This document shows, one piece after another, positions 1-8,579 of a stretch of DNA of 64,000 bases. The notes beneath the pieces were generated by a model. It ran no database searches. It was not told the DNA's origin and worked only from the letters and a program-made list of their open reading frames with translations. Position numbers and translations under genes: made by a program. Position 1 is the stretch's first letter. Each line of letters opens with the position of its first letter. The DNA is from Thiorhodococcus minor (GTDB lineage Bacteria > Pseudomonadota > Gammaproteobacteria > Chromatiales > Chromatiaceae): positions 1 through 64,000 of the forward strand of contig NZ_JAAIJQ010000002.1 in the NCBI RefSeq assembly GCF_010820565.1. The letters run 5' to 3'.

Positions 1-99
1 ACCGCCGGGAAACCAGGCGGCAAACAGAGAACACCAACTTCGGCCTAAACGGCGGCAAGGACCCGGCTTACTCTCCGACTTCACGCTAGCCTGTCGTGT

Positions 100-327
100 A
101 TGTCTACCGCCACCGACATGCGCGACCTCTACCTCGCCGCCGAGCAGGACCTGCTGCAGCACGGCAAATCCTCTGCCTTCGAGGGGCGCACCCTCACCAT
201 GGCCGATCTCACCGAGATCCGCGCCGGGCGCCAGGAGTGGGAGCGTCGCGTCATGGCCGAGCTTGCAAGCACCGCCCACACCCGTGGCGGGCTGAGCGTC
301 AGTGTTGCGAGCTTCGGCAATGGCTAA
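100..327 (+). CDS. gpW-like phage head-tail joining protein
   Basis: A 75-residue protein resembling the small lambda gpW family, which joins the phage head to the tail. It is short and alpha-helical, with a central segment (MADLTEIRAG, about residues 34-43) that fits the conserved part of gpW-type proteins. Its stop codon overlaps the start of the downstream portal gene (ATGGCTAA), the tight packing usual in phage structural operons, and that neighbour supports the call. The rest of the prophage is absent on the right. The left side is outside the window. The assignment rests on size, context and weak sequence resemblance. Confidence 0.6.
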   Translation: MSTATDMRDLYLAAEQDLLQHGKSSAFEGRTLTMADLTEIRAGRQEWERRVMAELASTAHTRGGLSVSVASFGNG

Positions 328-765
328 TCTGGTCGATCGCGCCATCGCCACCGTCGCGCCGTCCTGGGCGCTGCGGCGCATTCAAGCCAGGGCTGCTTTG
401 GCTTACTACGAGGCCGCGCGCCCGGATACCTCGCGCAAGCAACGGCGCGACCCCTGTCTGGCTCTGCGGCCGTGCGCCAGGCCGGAACCAGCATCCGCGA
501 GCAAGCCCGTCACCTCGAGCAAAATCACGACCTCACGCGGGGCGTGCTGCGCACCCTGGTCAACAACACCGTCGGCGCCGCGGGCATCACCGTGGAGCCG
601 ACGCCGCTCACCCGCGGTGGCGAGGTGCACGAAGACTTTGCCGCAAACATTCTGGCGGTGTGGGAGGAGTGGGGCGAGCGCCCCGAGGTGACGCGCCAAT
701 ACACATGGCCAGCCGTCCAACGCGTCTTCGCGCGCACCCTGTATCGTGACGGCGAATGTTTGCAG
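320..765 (+). pseudogene. Lambda-type phage portal protein, N-terminal fragment, frameshifted
   Basis: The portal protein forms the DNA entry ring of the phage capsid. The first about 43 codons, from ATG at 320, read in one frame (ANLVDRAIATVAPSWALRRI, then YYEAARP). Near 445-455 homology jumps to another frame and continues with QAGTSIREQARHLEQN and a segment ending RDGECL, both typical of lambda-family portal N-termini. A single small indel explains the jump. The gene then ends after about 145 of roughly 500 expected residues, where the IS1634-type element begins. It is a dead prophage remnant that starts overlapping the stop of the gpW-like gene. Confidence 0.75.
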
Positions 766-769
766 CCGA

Positions 770-2648
770 CATTCCGCACGCCAAAGCGTGTAGGAAAGAC
801 TTTCTTCTTGCGGATGATCGCTGATTTTCAATGGAATCGCAGTCGCTTTGAACACGATTCATTAACGATTTGCCAGTGATCGTGACTGAAGACCGTTCTT
901 CCACAGTCTTCACCCTAGCGGAAGCTGTTCCCTGACGTCCCCTATCATGGCGTTGTTCGCCAATACTGGGGGGAAGCACACATGGCCATCCACATCGGCA
1001 CCGGCTCCATGGCCAGTCCACGCCATTACAGCAGCCAGGTTTTCAATCACCTGGGGCTCGTGGCCGGAATGTACGACGAGCTAGGTCTGGGGGAGTTGAT
1101 CGACCAAGCGCTGGTGCAGGATGAAGACAGCCGCAACGTCTCCCTCGGGCAGGCGGTTAAGGCGATGGTGCTCAACGGCTTGGGCTTTACGCAGCGCGCC
1201 CTGTACCTCACCCCGTTGTTCTTCAAGGACAAGCCCGTGGAGCGCCTGCTTGGTCCGGGGATCACCGCGGAGCATCTCAACGACGATGTGCTCGGGCGCG
1301 CGCTGGACCGGATTTACGCCTATGGCCCGAGCCGACTGTATGCGCAGCTGGCCGCGCGGGCGGTGCAGCGTTTGGGCTTGGTGTGTCGTTTCGGGCATCT
1401 GGACGCGAGCAGCTTCCATGTCGATGGGCAGTACAATAGCGACCTTGAGGAGCCGGCGGGCGCGATTCATATCACCCGGGGCTACAGCCGCGATCACCGT
1501 CCGGAGTTGAACCAGGTAGTGCTGCAATTGCTCTGCGAGCGCCAAGCCGGGATTCCCCTGCTGATAGAGGCCTTGAGCGGCAACAGCAGTGACAAAACGG
1601 CCTTCCGCGAGACCGTCAGGACCTACATGGAGCAGTTGCAAGGCGCTGTCGGGCTGGAGATCCTCATCGCCGACAGCGCGCTCTACACCCGCGAGACGCT
1701 CCAGGAGCTAAGCACCCAGGCGTGGATCTCGCGCGTGCCCGAAACGCTCACGCTCGCCCGCGAGCTCATCCATGCGGTGGCCCCAGCGTTGATGGATGAT
1801 CCCACGCAAGCGGCGTGGCGTACCCTGGGCACGAGCTATGGCGAAGTACGCCAACGCTGGGTCGTGGTGTATTCCCCGCAGGCGCGTCAACGCGCCCTCA
1901 AGCGCGTCGACAAGCACTGTCTCAAGCAGGGTCACGCCGAGCTCAAGGGCTTCGAGCGCCTGTGCAGCACCGACTTCGCCTGCGAGGCCGATGCGCTCAA
2001 GGCCCTGGCGCGCTTCGAGCGCACCCTCAAGAGCGCGATGCTCGGGGAGACCCACATCGAGGCGCTGCCCCGCTTCAAGGGCAAGGGGCGCCCGGCCAAG
2101 GGACGCGAGCCAGACTTCTTTGTCTATCGCATCGTCGGCGCGCTCGCCTCGCGGGTGCAGGAGCGCCAGCGTCGCCTCGAGCGCAAGAGCTGCTTCATCC
2201 TCGCCACCAACCAGCTCGATGCGCAGACCCTCAGCGATGAAGATCTCATCGCCGCCTACAAGGACCAGCAGAAGGTCGAGCGCGGCTTTCGCTTCCTCAA
2301 GGATCCGATGTTCATGGCCGCGACGCTCTACCTCAAGAAGCCCGAGCGCATCATGGCCCTGATGATGGTCATGACCCTGTGCCTGTTGGTCTACGCCGCC
2401 TTGGAGCAGCGTATCCGCGAGACCCTCAAGGCCGAGCAGGCCACCGTTCCCGACCAGAAGGGCAAGCCCACCACGCATCCCACGGCGCGTTGGGTGTTCC
2501 AATATTTCAAAGGCATCCATGTGCTGGTCGTTGAGCACGTCGAGCAGATCGTGCTCAACGTCCAGCAACAGCACAGCGTCATATTGGAACTGCTCGGGCC
2601 GCGCTATGTGGCGATATAGTCTGCAAACGGCTGACGGGGTGCGGAATG
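770..2648. mobile_element. IS1634-family insertion sequence
   Basis: The element is bounded by imperfect terminal inverted repeats: CATTCCGCAC at 770-779 and its complement GTGCGGAATG at 2639-2648. Similarity extends a few bases on each side, so the exact ends may shift by several bases. It contains one full-length transposase gene. No target-site duplication is visible: the left flank is phage portal sequence and the right flank is the interior of an unrelated minus-strand gene. The present junctions therefore probably arose by recombination or deletion after insertion. Confidence 0.7.
982..2619 (+). CDS. IS1634-family transposase
   Basis: A 545-residue DDE transposase, full length for the family. 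The N-terminal part (about residues 10-110, including FNHLGLVAGMYDELGLGELI) matches the DUF4277-type domain of IS1634 transposases. The body carries DASSFHVDGQY with a probable first catalytic Asp, a LIADSALYT segment with the second, and a C-terminal YKDQQKVERGFRFLKDP segment holding the catalytic Glu. A ribosome site GGGGGAAG lies just ahead of ATG 982. The frame is open throughout, so the protein may be active. It is the only gene of the element. Confidence 0.9.
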   Translation: MAIHIGTGSMASPRHYSSQVFNHLGLVAGMYDELGLGELIDQALVQDEDSRNVSLGQAVKAMVLNGLGFTQRALYLTPLFFKDKPVERLLGPGITAEHLNDDVLGRALDRIYAYGPSRLYAQLAARAVQRLGLVCRFGHLDASSFHVDGQYNSDLEEPAGAIHITRGYSRDHRPELNQVVLQLLCERQAGIPLLIEALSGNSSDKTAFRETVRTYMEQLQGAVGLEILIADSALYTRETLQELSTQAWISRVPETLTLARELIHAVAPALMDDPTQAAWRTLGTSYGEVRQRWVVVYSPQARQRALKRVDKHCLKQGHAELKGFERLCSTDFACEADALKALARFERTLKSAMLGETHIEALPRFKGKGRPAKGREPDFFVYRIVGALASRVQERQRRLERKSCFILATNQLDAQTLSDEDLIAAYKDQQKVERGFRFLKDPMFMAATLYLKKPERIMALMMVMTLCLLVYAALEQRIRETLKAEQATVPDQKGKPTTHPTARWVFQYFKGIHVLVVEHVEQIVLNVQQQHSVILELLGPRYVAI

Positions 2649-3056
2649 ACGGCTCGACGCACGCGAGCAGGCGGTCGGTGAAGGCGCGCGCGCGGGGTGT
2701 GAGGAGTGCGCGGGCGGCCTGCTCGGCCTGCAAGGTGGTGAGGGCCTGAGCGCCGAGCCCCTGGGTCTTGAGCACGGACTGAATGCGTAGGGACTGGCGC
2801 ATCATCTCGGCATAGACGTGCAGCGCTTCACGGTACTCCAGCAGCCAGGCGAAGCCCTCGAGAAAGCGCTTATATCCGCCGTCGACCTGGCTCCAGAAGC
2901 GCGCGTCGAGCGCCGCGAGGGGGAGGTCGCTGTGGGCTTGCAGTGCTTCGCAGAAGTCCTTCTTCTCGGCATAGCGGTGCCCGATCAGGGGGCGCAGCGG
3001 CGCGACGCGCGCGGCGCCGAAGCACGCGCGCAGCTGCTCCCAGGCTGGGTAGTTGA
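2649..3056 (-). pseudogene. Fragment of an unrecognised protein cut by the IS1634-type element
   Basis: About 135 codons on the minus strand read as a real, mostly helical protein (for example VDGGYKRFLEGFAWLLEYRE, then YAEMMRQSLRIQ). Coding stops abruptly at the right end of the IS1634-type element near 2649, after which the frame runs antisense to the transposase. No start codon with a ribosome site is visible: the upstream end runs into a palindromic repeat at 3065-3134, so both ends are probably missing. I do not recognise the family. A transposase C-terminal domain is one possibility. The missing half is not on the other side of the element. Confidence 0.45.
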
Positions 3057-3064
3057 GTCCCGTA

Positions 3065-3134
3065 GGTCGGGTTAGGCGCGCATGCTGAGAGGCTGGCTCT
3101 TTGCTGAGTCGCGCGGTGCGCGCCGTAACCCGAC
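3065..3134. repeat. REP-like palindromic repeat
   Basis: Two near-complementary 17-base arms, GGTCGGGTTAGGCGCGC at 3065-3081 and GCGCGCCGTAACCCGAC at 3118-3134, enclose a 36-base loop. This GTCGGGTTA/TAACCCGAC type of intergenic palindrome is common in Chromatiaceae and other gammaproteobacterial chromosomes. Here it overlaps the 5' side of a truncated gene. The stretch 3135-3309 holds no gene I can support. Confidence 0.6.
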
Positions 3135-3309
3135 GGCAGACCACGGAGCGTCGGTTTCGGCTGCGCTAACGCGCATACAGCCGCTGAGGCCCCCGGACGA
3201 TGAACGTCGGCGTGTGGAGGGTACGCGGTGCGTACCCTACCCTGCATGCTCAGGGCAATCCGACGTACACGGAAGTGCTTCTCGCAGGCTCTGTGCGCAG
3301 GCGCAGCCC

Positions 3310-4311
3310 CTACGCCATGAGCAACGCGTAGTCCGAATGGTGACAGTCGTGCTTGCCGCCTGCTGAACAGGCAGCCGGGCCGCCCGCGCCCGTGAAGACC
3401 AAGCCCTCGCACTTCATGCAGCGCCGCCAGTTCCGCTGCCCGCCAACTCCGGGCGCATAGTGCGTTAGGGTGAAGCGCTGGCTGGTGCCGCCGTCATGGG
3501 CGCCGCCGCTCGGACAGGTACCGGGCAGCAGCGCGAGGAAGAGACCTTGGCACTTGCGGCACCAACGCCAATCTCGGTCTCCGCTCGCCACCCCGATGTC
3601 GAGCAAGTACTCGGTCCCATAGGTCCAGAGGTGCGTCGCCCCGGCCGGGCAGACGCCGTTTCGCGGCCCTTGACTCCAGAACAGGGTGCGGCAATAGATG
3701 CAGCAGCGCCAGTTGCCGAGCATGTCGATGCCTGACAGATGCGGCGGGTGCCGGAAGTGATAGAGATCATCGACGAAGAAGGCCGGCCATCTTCCCTTGT
3801 CGACCGAGTTCTGCAGCTCGCCGCCGCTCTGCTCGATGGTGACGATCTTGTCCGGATGATTCGGGTCGTAGGCCTGGATCGAGATCCGGTACGGCTCGCA
3901 GCCGATGGCAAGCAAGTGATGCCCCTTGTCCTTGCCGACCAGACAGATCGGCACGGGAAGACCGCGCTGGAGATAGGGCTTGAGCTTCTGGTACTCGGTC
4001 GAGGAGTTGACGGCGACGAACGGCCCAACGAGCGGCATCCACTGCGACCCGAACTTGGGCACCGTATTGAGGTGCGCGTCATTCTGTCGACTGAAGATAT
4101 AGGCGTGCAGGACCGAGCCCTCGGCAGGCGGCTGGGTCGCCTCGGGCACGGCAGCAGTCGCGTGGAAGTAGTCCAGGGCGGCATACACCATGCCGCCGCA
4201 TAGGGCCTTGCCCGTGATGAAGCCCAGGAAGGGCAGCGGGATGCGCCAACGGATATCGCTGTTGCTGAAATGGAATCCGTGGACCTTCGGGTCGAAGCGA
4301 GTCGTGATCAT
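3310..4311 (-). CDS. Cysteine-peptidase-like protein with three C-terminal zinc-ribbon-like repeats
   Basis: A 333-residue protein starting at ATG 4311, preceded by GGGAGGG. An in-frame ATG at 4353 lacks such a site. The N-terminal half looks like a papain-fold cysteine peptidase or a relative: Cys38 in GKALCGGMVYAALDYF, His131/132 in GKDKGHHLLAIG and Asp149 in YDPNHPD would form the triad. The C-terminal half has three tandem repeats of about 40 residues with the pattern W-x2-C-x2-C-x-(G)L, then C-x2-G-(G/A)-x-H. Examples are WRWCRKCQGLFLAL with CPSGGAHD and WRRCMKCEGLVF with CSAGGKHD. The Cys and His spacing suggests metal-stabilised beta modules. No signal peptide is evident. The substrate is unknown. 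The gene stands alone among fragments. Confidence 0.6.
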   Translation of the reverse strand: MITTRFDPKVHGFHFSNSDIRWRIPLPFLGFITGKALCGGMVYAALDYFHATAAVPEATQPPAEGSVLHAYIFSRQNDAHLNTVPKFGSQWMPLVGPFVAVNSSTEYQKLKPYLQRGLPVPICLVGKDKGHHLLAIGCEPYRISIQAYDPNHPDKIVTIEQSGGELQNSVDKGRWPAFFVDDLYHFRHPPHLSGIDMLGNWRCCIYCRTLFWSQGPRNGVCPAGATHLWTYGTEYLLDIGVASGDRDWRWCRKCQGLFLALLPGTCPSGGAHDGGTSQRFTLTHYAPGVGGQRNWRRCMKCEGLVFTGAGGPAACSAGGKHDCHHSDYALLMA

Positions 4312-4459
4312 CGAATCCCTCCCGGGGCTACCCTTCGAAACGCGATGACTCACCTACAACACGCAAGGTTTTGCGCTCAATTGGACTATAGTCCCGATTC
4401 GAGCCCGCGGTCGGCATCGGGGACGGAAGCGAATCGCGCCGAAGAAGGACGGACGACGC

Positions 4460-4660
4460 TCAGCCGCCGCTCGCGAGAAAGTCGATCACTAGGGTGGTGA
4501 CATTGTCCCGCCCGCCGGCGTCGCAGGCGGCGTCGGCCAGGGCCTGCGCGGCGTCTCCGGGATCCGACGCAGCCAGGATGGCGTTGATCCGCTCCGGGCC
4601 GAGCTCTTTGGTGAGGCCGTCACTGCACAACAGGTAGCGGTCCCCGTCCGCCAGTGCCGT
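4460..4660 (-). pseudogene. PP2C-family protein phosphatase, C-terminal fragment
   Basis: Read on the minus strand, the last 66 codons before a TGA at 4460-4462 give ADGDRYLLCSDGLTKELGPE followed by CDAGGRDNVTTLVIDF. These are the two C-terminal motifs of bacterial PP2C-type Ser/Thr phosphatases: the SDGL metal-site strand and the final GGxDNVT motif with its metal-binding Asp. An in-frame stop (TGA, 4661-4663) lies immediately upstream and no phosphatase coding is seen beyond it, so about three quarters of the gene is lost. Truncation coincides with the start of a degraded transposase-like region. Confidence 0.8.
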
Positions 4661-4679
4661 TCAAAGGACGGCGTCTCTC

Positions 4680-5070
4680 GAGGCAGGTTTCGTCGGGGGC
4701 GGGATTGTAGACCAGGTGTCAGACGGGGAGTGCGGAGGCTCGGCGTGCGTGTCCATCATTCCGAGGTTGGTGCAGACGCGATGGCATGGGATCTTCAAGC
4801 CGGAGGAGGTGGCCGTCGATGCCTCTGAATCCGTGTGCTTTCGCCCCACGGATGAACTGACATCGGCGGGGCCTCGCCGTCATTACCGAACAGGTGTGCG
4901 CGCGGATCCTGCACTGGCTTGCCCGCCGTGGGCTGAGCGAGGCCGGGCGATGGATGAGCTGCTGGGGCGCAGGCCCAGCACTGAGGCGCGTCTCGTCCTC
5001 CCCTTGAGACAGCTGGAAGACACTTGCGCCGTGCTGGTCTGGCGCCGGACCTGCGTTCGGCCGGCGAGGT
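4680..5070 (+). pseudogene. Degraded IS91-type transposase remnant
   Basis: Short plus-strand stretches in different frames resemble IS91/IS801-type transposases: VCFRPTDELTSAG near 4830-4870, then VITEQVCARILHWLARRGL at about 4877-4933, which fits the helical segment after the catalytic domain. Frames break repeatedly and nothing is translatable as a unit. It abuts the truncated phosphatase fragment. From about 5070 to 5436 I see no supportable gene or repeat. Confidence 0.4.
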
Positions 5071-5436
5071 TCTTGGTGGACCGCCGTGCAATCCGATTGC
5101 GGCGCGTGAAGATTGGCAGCAGGCGTGGGGACGGGTCTGCGACAGCCAGGACGCGGAGGTGGAACGACCGGGGGTGACGGCATGGCCCAAGGTATTGGCG
5201 CGCGGGTCTGTTGAAGCGGCTCGCCGGCCAGGATCCGGCGCGGGCCGAGTCCCTCCTGTCCGAGGCCCCGAGCGTCTTGCGATGCTTTCCGCAACGGGGC
5301 ACGACACTGAGCACCCTGGCGGCCGAGTGTCTCGGCGACGCCCAGGGTCTGAATGACGGACAGCCAGAGGCCACCCTGTTGCCAACGCCCATGACCAAGG
5401 GAGAGGTCGTTGTTTGGCCTGGATGCCTGTCTAATT

Positions 5437-6906
5437 CTATCCTGATGGGAGGTCGTGGGCGAACCAGTAGCCGCTGCGGCCTCGGTGCTTTGCCTCATAC
5501 ATGGCGCGATCAGCGTTCTCGATCAGCACCTTGCCGGCTAGACCCTGATCCGGGTAGAGGGCGATACCAATGCTGGCTGTGACGTGGGCCGAGGTCCCCG
5601 AGAGTGCGAAGGGTGCCGCGAAGGCATCGACCAGCTTGGCCGCAACCCGTATGGCGCCCTCTTCGGCATGCAGATCGGGCAGGATGAGCATGAATTCGTC
5701 ACCGCCGGTGCGGGCAAGGATGTCCTGGCCGCGGATCTGAGCACGCATCCGTTGACTCGCCTCGCGCAATAGCTGGTCGCCGGCGTGGTGCCCTAGGGTG
5801 TCGTTCACGGCCTTGAACTTGTCGAGATCGAGCATGAACAGCGCCAGCTTGGTGCCGTTCCGTTCGGCTCGGGAGAGTTCGATCCTGAGCTGTTCCTGGA
5901 ACATTAGACGGTTGGGGAGACCGGTAAGGTCATCATGGTAGGCCATCTGACGCACCTGTTCCTCGGAGCGCTTGCGCTCGGTGATGTCGCGCAAGATGAC
6001 GAGGGTGGAGCTGAATTCGCCGTCGGTGATATCTTGCAGCTCCGTCATGGTGCGATCGTAGATGCGGCCGTTGGTCGCGCACTGCCACTCGACGCGCTGC
6101 GATCTGGCGCGAGGGGTCTCCGTTAGCCTACAGTCGGAGCAGGGCTGCTCCTGGCCGCTCAACAGCTCATGGCAAAGCTGTTGTCCGCCATCGCCCAAGG
6201 CCGTCTTGATTGCCGGGTTGCGGTATTGCACATGATGATCGGGGCCGACGATCAGCACGAAGTCGTCCATGGCCTCGAGGATCCGCAGTAGATTGTCCTT
6301 CTCGGCCCGCAAGGCGACCTCGACCTGCTGACGCTGGGCGACCTCTTGGTGCAAGCGACGATTGCTCTCGAGCAGTTCGCCGCTGCGCTGCGCGACCAGC
6401 TCCTCGAGATGTGCCCGGTGCTGCTGCAACTCGCGCTCACCGATCAGGCGCTCGGCCGTGACGGCCGCCAGACCGGCGATGGCGAGATGGAAATCCAGCT
6501 CCTGTCTCGTGAAGGCGGTGGTGCGCTTGGCGCCGATCAGCAGGACGGCAGTGACCTGATTGCCGCGCATCATTGGCAGGAATAGCAGTTCCCACGGGTG
6601 GGCCGTGCGTCCATCCTCGGGCATCAGTCGGCGCGATGTGAAGAAGCCACTGTCGCGCACCTCGTCCATGGCAGCCAGGAGCATGGATTGGTGATCATCT
6701 CGCAGCCTCTGGTCGGTATCGGCCGCGCACGACCAATGGGCAAGACGTGTCTTGCCACCTGGGTCGCGCTCTCCAACCGCGGCGACCTCGATTCCAAGCA
6801 ACTGCACTAGTGCATTGGCGATCTCGGGCCAGATGGCCTGATGGGCGCTGATGCCGGCCAGGTACTGAGCGAGCTTCACCAGGCCCTTGTCGGAGGCTGT
6901 GCTCAT
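5437..6906 (-). CDS. Diguanylate cyclase with GAF-like, coiled-coil and PAS domains
   Basis: A 489-residue cytoplasmic GGDEF protein that would make cyclic di-GMP. About residues 10-155 form a GAF-like sensor domain and 160-215 a coiled coil (LEELVAQRSGELLESNRRL). Residues 220-325 are a PAS domain ending in the usual DITERKRSEEQVRQMAYHD linker. The C-terminal 160 residues are a complete GGDEF domain with an intact GGDEF active loop (about residue 400). An RGQD sequence five residues before it is a canonical inhibitory I-site. The ATG overlaps the stop of the upstream corrinoid-activator gene by four bases, so it is translated as the last gene of the corrinoid operon. No membrane segment is seen. 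The PAS domain has CSDC and could hold a metal or redox group, but that is a guess. Confidence 0.9.
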   Translation of the reverse strand: MSTASDKGLVKLAQYLAGISAHQAIWPEIANALVQLLGIEVAAVGERDPGGKTRLAHWSCAADTDQRLRDDHQSMLLAAMDEVRDSGFFTSRRLMPEDGRTAHPWELLFLPMMRGNQVTAVLLIGAKRTTAFTRQELDFHLAIAGLAAVTAERLIGERELQQHRAHLEELVAQRSGELLESNRRLHQEVAQRQQVEVALRAEKDNLLRILEAMDDFVLIVGPDHHVQYRNPAIKTALGDGGQQLCHELLSGQEQPCSDCRLTETPRARSQRVEWQCATNGRIYDRTMTELQDITDGEFSSTLVILRDITERKRSEEQVRQMAYHDDLTGLPNRLMFQEQLRIELSRAERNGTKLALFMLDLDKFKAVNDTLGHHAGDQLLREASQRMRAQIRGQDILARTGGDEFMLILPDLHAEEGAIRVAAKLVDAFAAPFALSGTSAHVTASIGIALYPDQGLAGKVLIENADRAMYEAKHRGRSGYWFAHDLPSG

Positions 6907-8579
6907 GGTGCGAAGGCTGCTGCGGATTCCGTCTGCGGGCGTAGGTAGAGGTGGGCCATGAAGGCAGTCTCGAAGGCGGGATACTGGGCCAGGTTGATGA
7001 GCCTGATGCGGTCGCGCAGTCGCTTGCCCTGTGCGGCGGCGGCCCTGTCGAGCAGGATCTGCTCGCAGCCCAACAGGGCGGCGCCTTCGGCGAAATGACA
7101 GCGCGCATCATCGAGCGCGGGCAAGAGTCCTATCGAACGCGCATTCTCCAGGTCCAGCGCGGCCCCGAAGGCACCCGCAATCCAGAGCTGGCGTAGCGAC
7201 CCGGCCGGCAGCTGCGCCGAGTCGAGCAGCGCCTGGATGCCGGCACCAATGGCGGCCTTGGCGCGTTGGAAGCTATCGACGTCGGCCTTGGTCAGTGTCA
7301 GCGGTGATCGGATCGGAGGCGCTGTCATGGCCGCATCGCGTAACTGGAATCCTCGCGCAGGGATGGCGCTCGCGAAGCCTCCGATCGCCGAGAGCTGCCG
7401 TCTGCGCAGCAAGAGCGCAATCAGATCCACCAGTCCCGAGCCACAGAGCCCTCGCGGCTCGCCGCCGCCGATCACCTCGAAGGCGAGCCGATCCTCATCA
7501 CCCGGCCTGACACGGGTGATGGCCCCGCGCTCGGCCGGCCAGCCGCAACTGATGCCGCTGCCCTCGAAGGCCGGACCACCGGCCGCGGCGGTGACATGGA
7601 GGTGCTCGCCATCCCAGAGTGCCAGCTCCGAGTTGGTGCCAAAATCGATCAGCAGTGCCGGCGCCGCGTTCGCATCGAGCCGGGCGGCGAGCGCGGCGGC
7701 CAGCAGGTCGGAGCCGACGAAGCCGCCAAGGGGCGGCACGAGCTCGATCTCCGTGTCTGGAGCCAATCCCCAAGCGAGTGACCAGGTGTCGGCATCATAG
7801 GTCAACGCCGCGCCTGGCTGATCCCAATGCTGCGGTCGAAGCTGCTGCTCGATCCGATTCGACGTCAAGAGGGCCAGCATGGCCGTGTTGCCAACGATTG
7901 AAAGGCGTTGGATCCGTGCGAGCGGTACCCTGGTGTGCATCATCATGTCCCAGATACCCGTGCCGATTGCGGCCACGACGCTCTGCGACAGCCGCGCGCG
8001 CGCATCGGGGGATTCGACCGCGGATTGCAGTCGGCTCAGGACATCGAGGCCCGAGCTGAGCTGCGGGTTGACGCCAGCACAATCGGCCAGCCGTTCGCCG
8101 CTGCCGAGATCGCACAGCGATAGGCGCAGCATGGTGGTTCCCAGGTCGACCGCGATACCAAGCCGGTCGTCCGCCCCTGGGCTGGGTCGGCACGGCCGCT
8201 GCATCGACGGGGACGGGTTGTCGTCACGCGTGAGGCTGTGCATTGGCCGCGGCTCGAACGCCCGTGCCGGCGCCAGGATCTCGACCTCGAGATCGGCGTT
8301 CGGAAAGATCTGACAGGCGAGCCGCTCGCCGGCGGCCAGGTTGCCAGAGTCCAGGTGCAGCGTCTCGGCCAGGCTGGCTTGTCCGGCATCGCCGCGAATG
8401 ACCCGAACGCGGCAGAGTCCACAGGCACCGCTGTTGTGGCAGCCGCTGCGAACTGGTAGCCAGGCCGTCTGCAGCAGGGCCATCAAGGATGGTCCGGGCT
8501 CGAACGCCAGGCACTGCGGTGCGGATTCCTCGGTGATGACGCTGAGCTTGGGCATGTCAATGAACGTTACTTGAGTCAC
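6903..8579 (-). CDS. Corrinoid-activation (RACo-like) 2Fe-2S and ASKHA-domain protein
   Basis: A 558-residue protein of the DUF4445/RACo family, which uses ATP and an iron-sulfur cluster to reduce inactive Co(II) corrinoid back to Co(I). The N-terminal about 100 residues are a plant-type ferredoxin domain with the pattern C-x4-C-x2-C (SGCHNSGACGLCRV) and the fourth Cys in ERLACQ. From about residue 140 comes the actin-like ATPase part: GIAVDLGTTMLRL, LLIDFGTNSELAL and LWIAGAFGAALD are phosphate- and adenosine-type motifs. ATG at 8579 overlaps the end of the methyltransferase gene. A second Met at codon 9 (8555) is an alternative start. It lies between a methyltransferase and a diguanylate cyclase, consistent with repair of the corrinoid protein encoded two genes upstream. 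Confidence 0.88.
   Translation of the reverse strand: MTQVTFIDMPKLSVITEESAPQCLAFEPGPSLMALLQTAWLPVRSGCHNSGACGLCRVRVIRGDAGQASLAETLHLDSGNLAAGERLACQIFPNADLEVEILAPARAFEPRPMHSLTRDDNPSPSMQRPCRPSPGADDRLGIAVDLGTTMLRLSLCDLGSGERLADCAGVNPQLSSGLDVLSRLQSAVESPDARARLSQSVVAAIGTGIWDMMMHTRVPLARIQRLSIVGNTAMLALLTSNRIEQQLRPQHWDQPGAALTYDADTWSLAWGLAPDTEIELVPPLGGFVGSDLLAAALAARLDANAAPALLIDFGTNSELALWDGEHLHVTAAAGGPAFEGSGISCGWPAERGAITRVRPGDEDRLAFEVIGGGEPRGLCGSGLVDLIALLLRRRQLSAIGGFASAIPARGFQLRDAAMTAPPIRSPLTLTKADVDSFQRAKAAIGAGIQALLDSAQLPAGSLRQLWIAGAFGAALDLENARSIGLLPALDDARCHFAEGAALLGCEQILLDRAAAAQGKRLRDRIRLINLAQYPAFETAFMAHLYLRPQTESAAAFAP

Noticed and set aside
1708-3144. A 478-codon minus-strand frame spanning the IS end
   Set aside because: Bases 1708-2648 are antisense to an intact transposase. 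Only the part right of 2649 looks coding.
4689-4706. GGGGGCGGGATTGTAG shared with 22907-22921
   Set aside because: Short, GC-rich and without further similarity on either side. It may be part of an IS end but cannot be supported.
4719-5498. A 259-codon minus-strand frame
   Set aside because: Its composition is Arg/Pro/Ala-rich with no domain and no ribosome site. It is a typical GC-rich shadow frame over degraded sequence.
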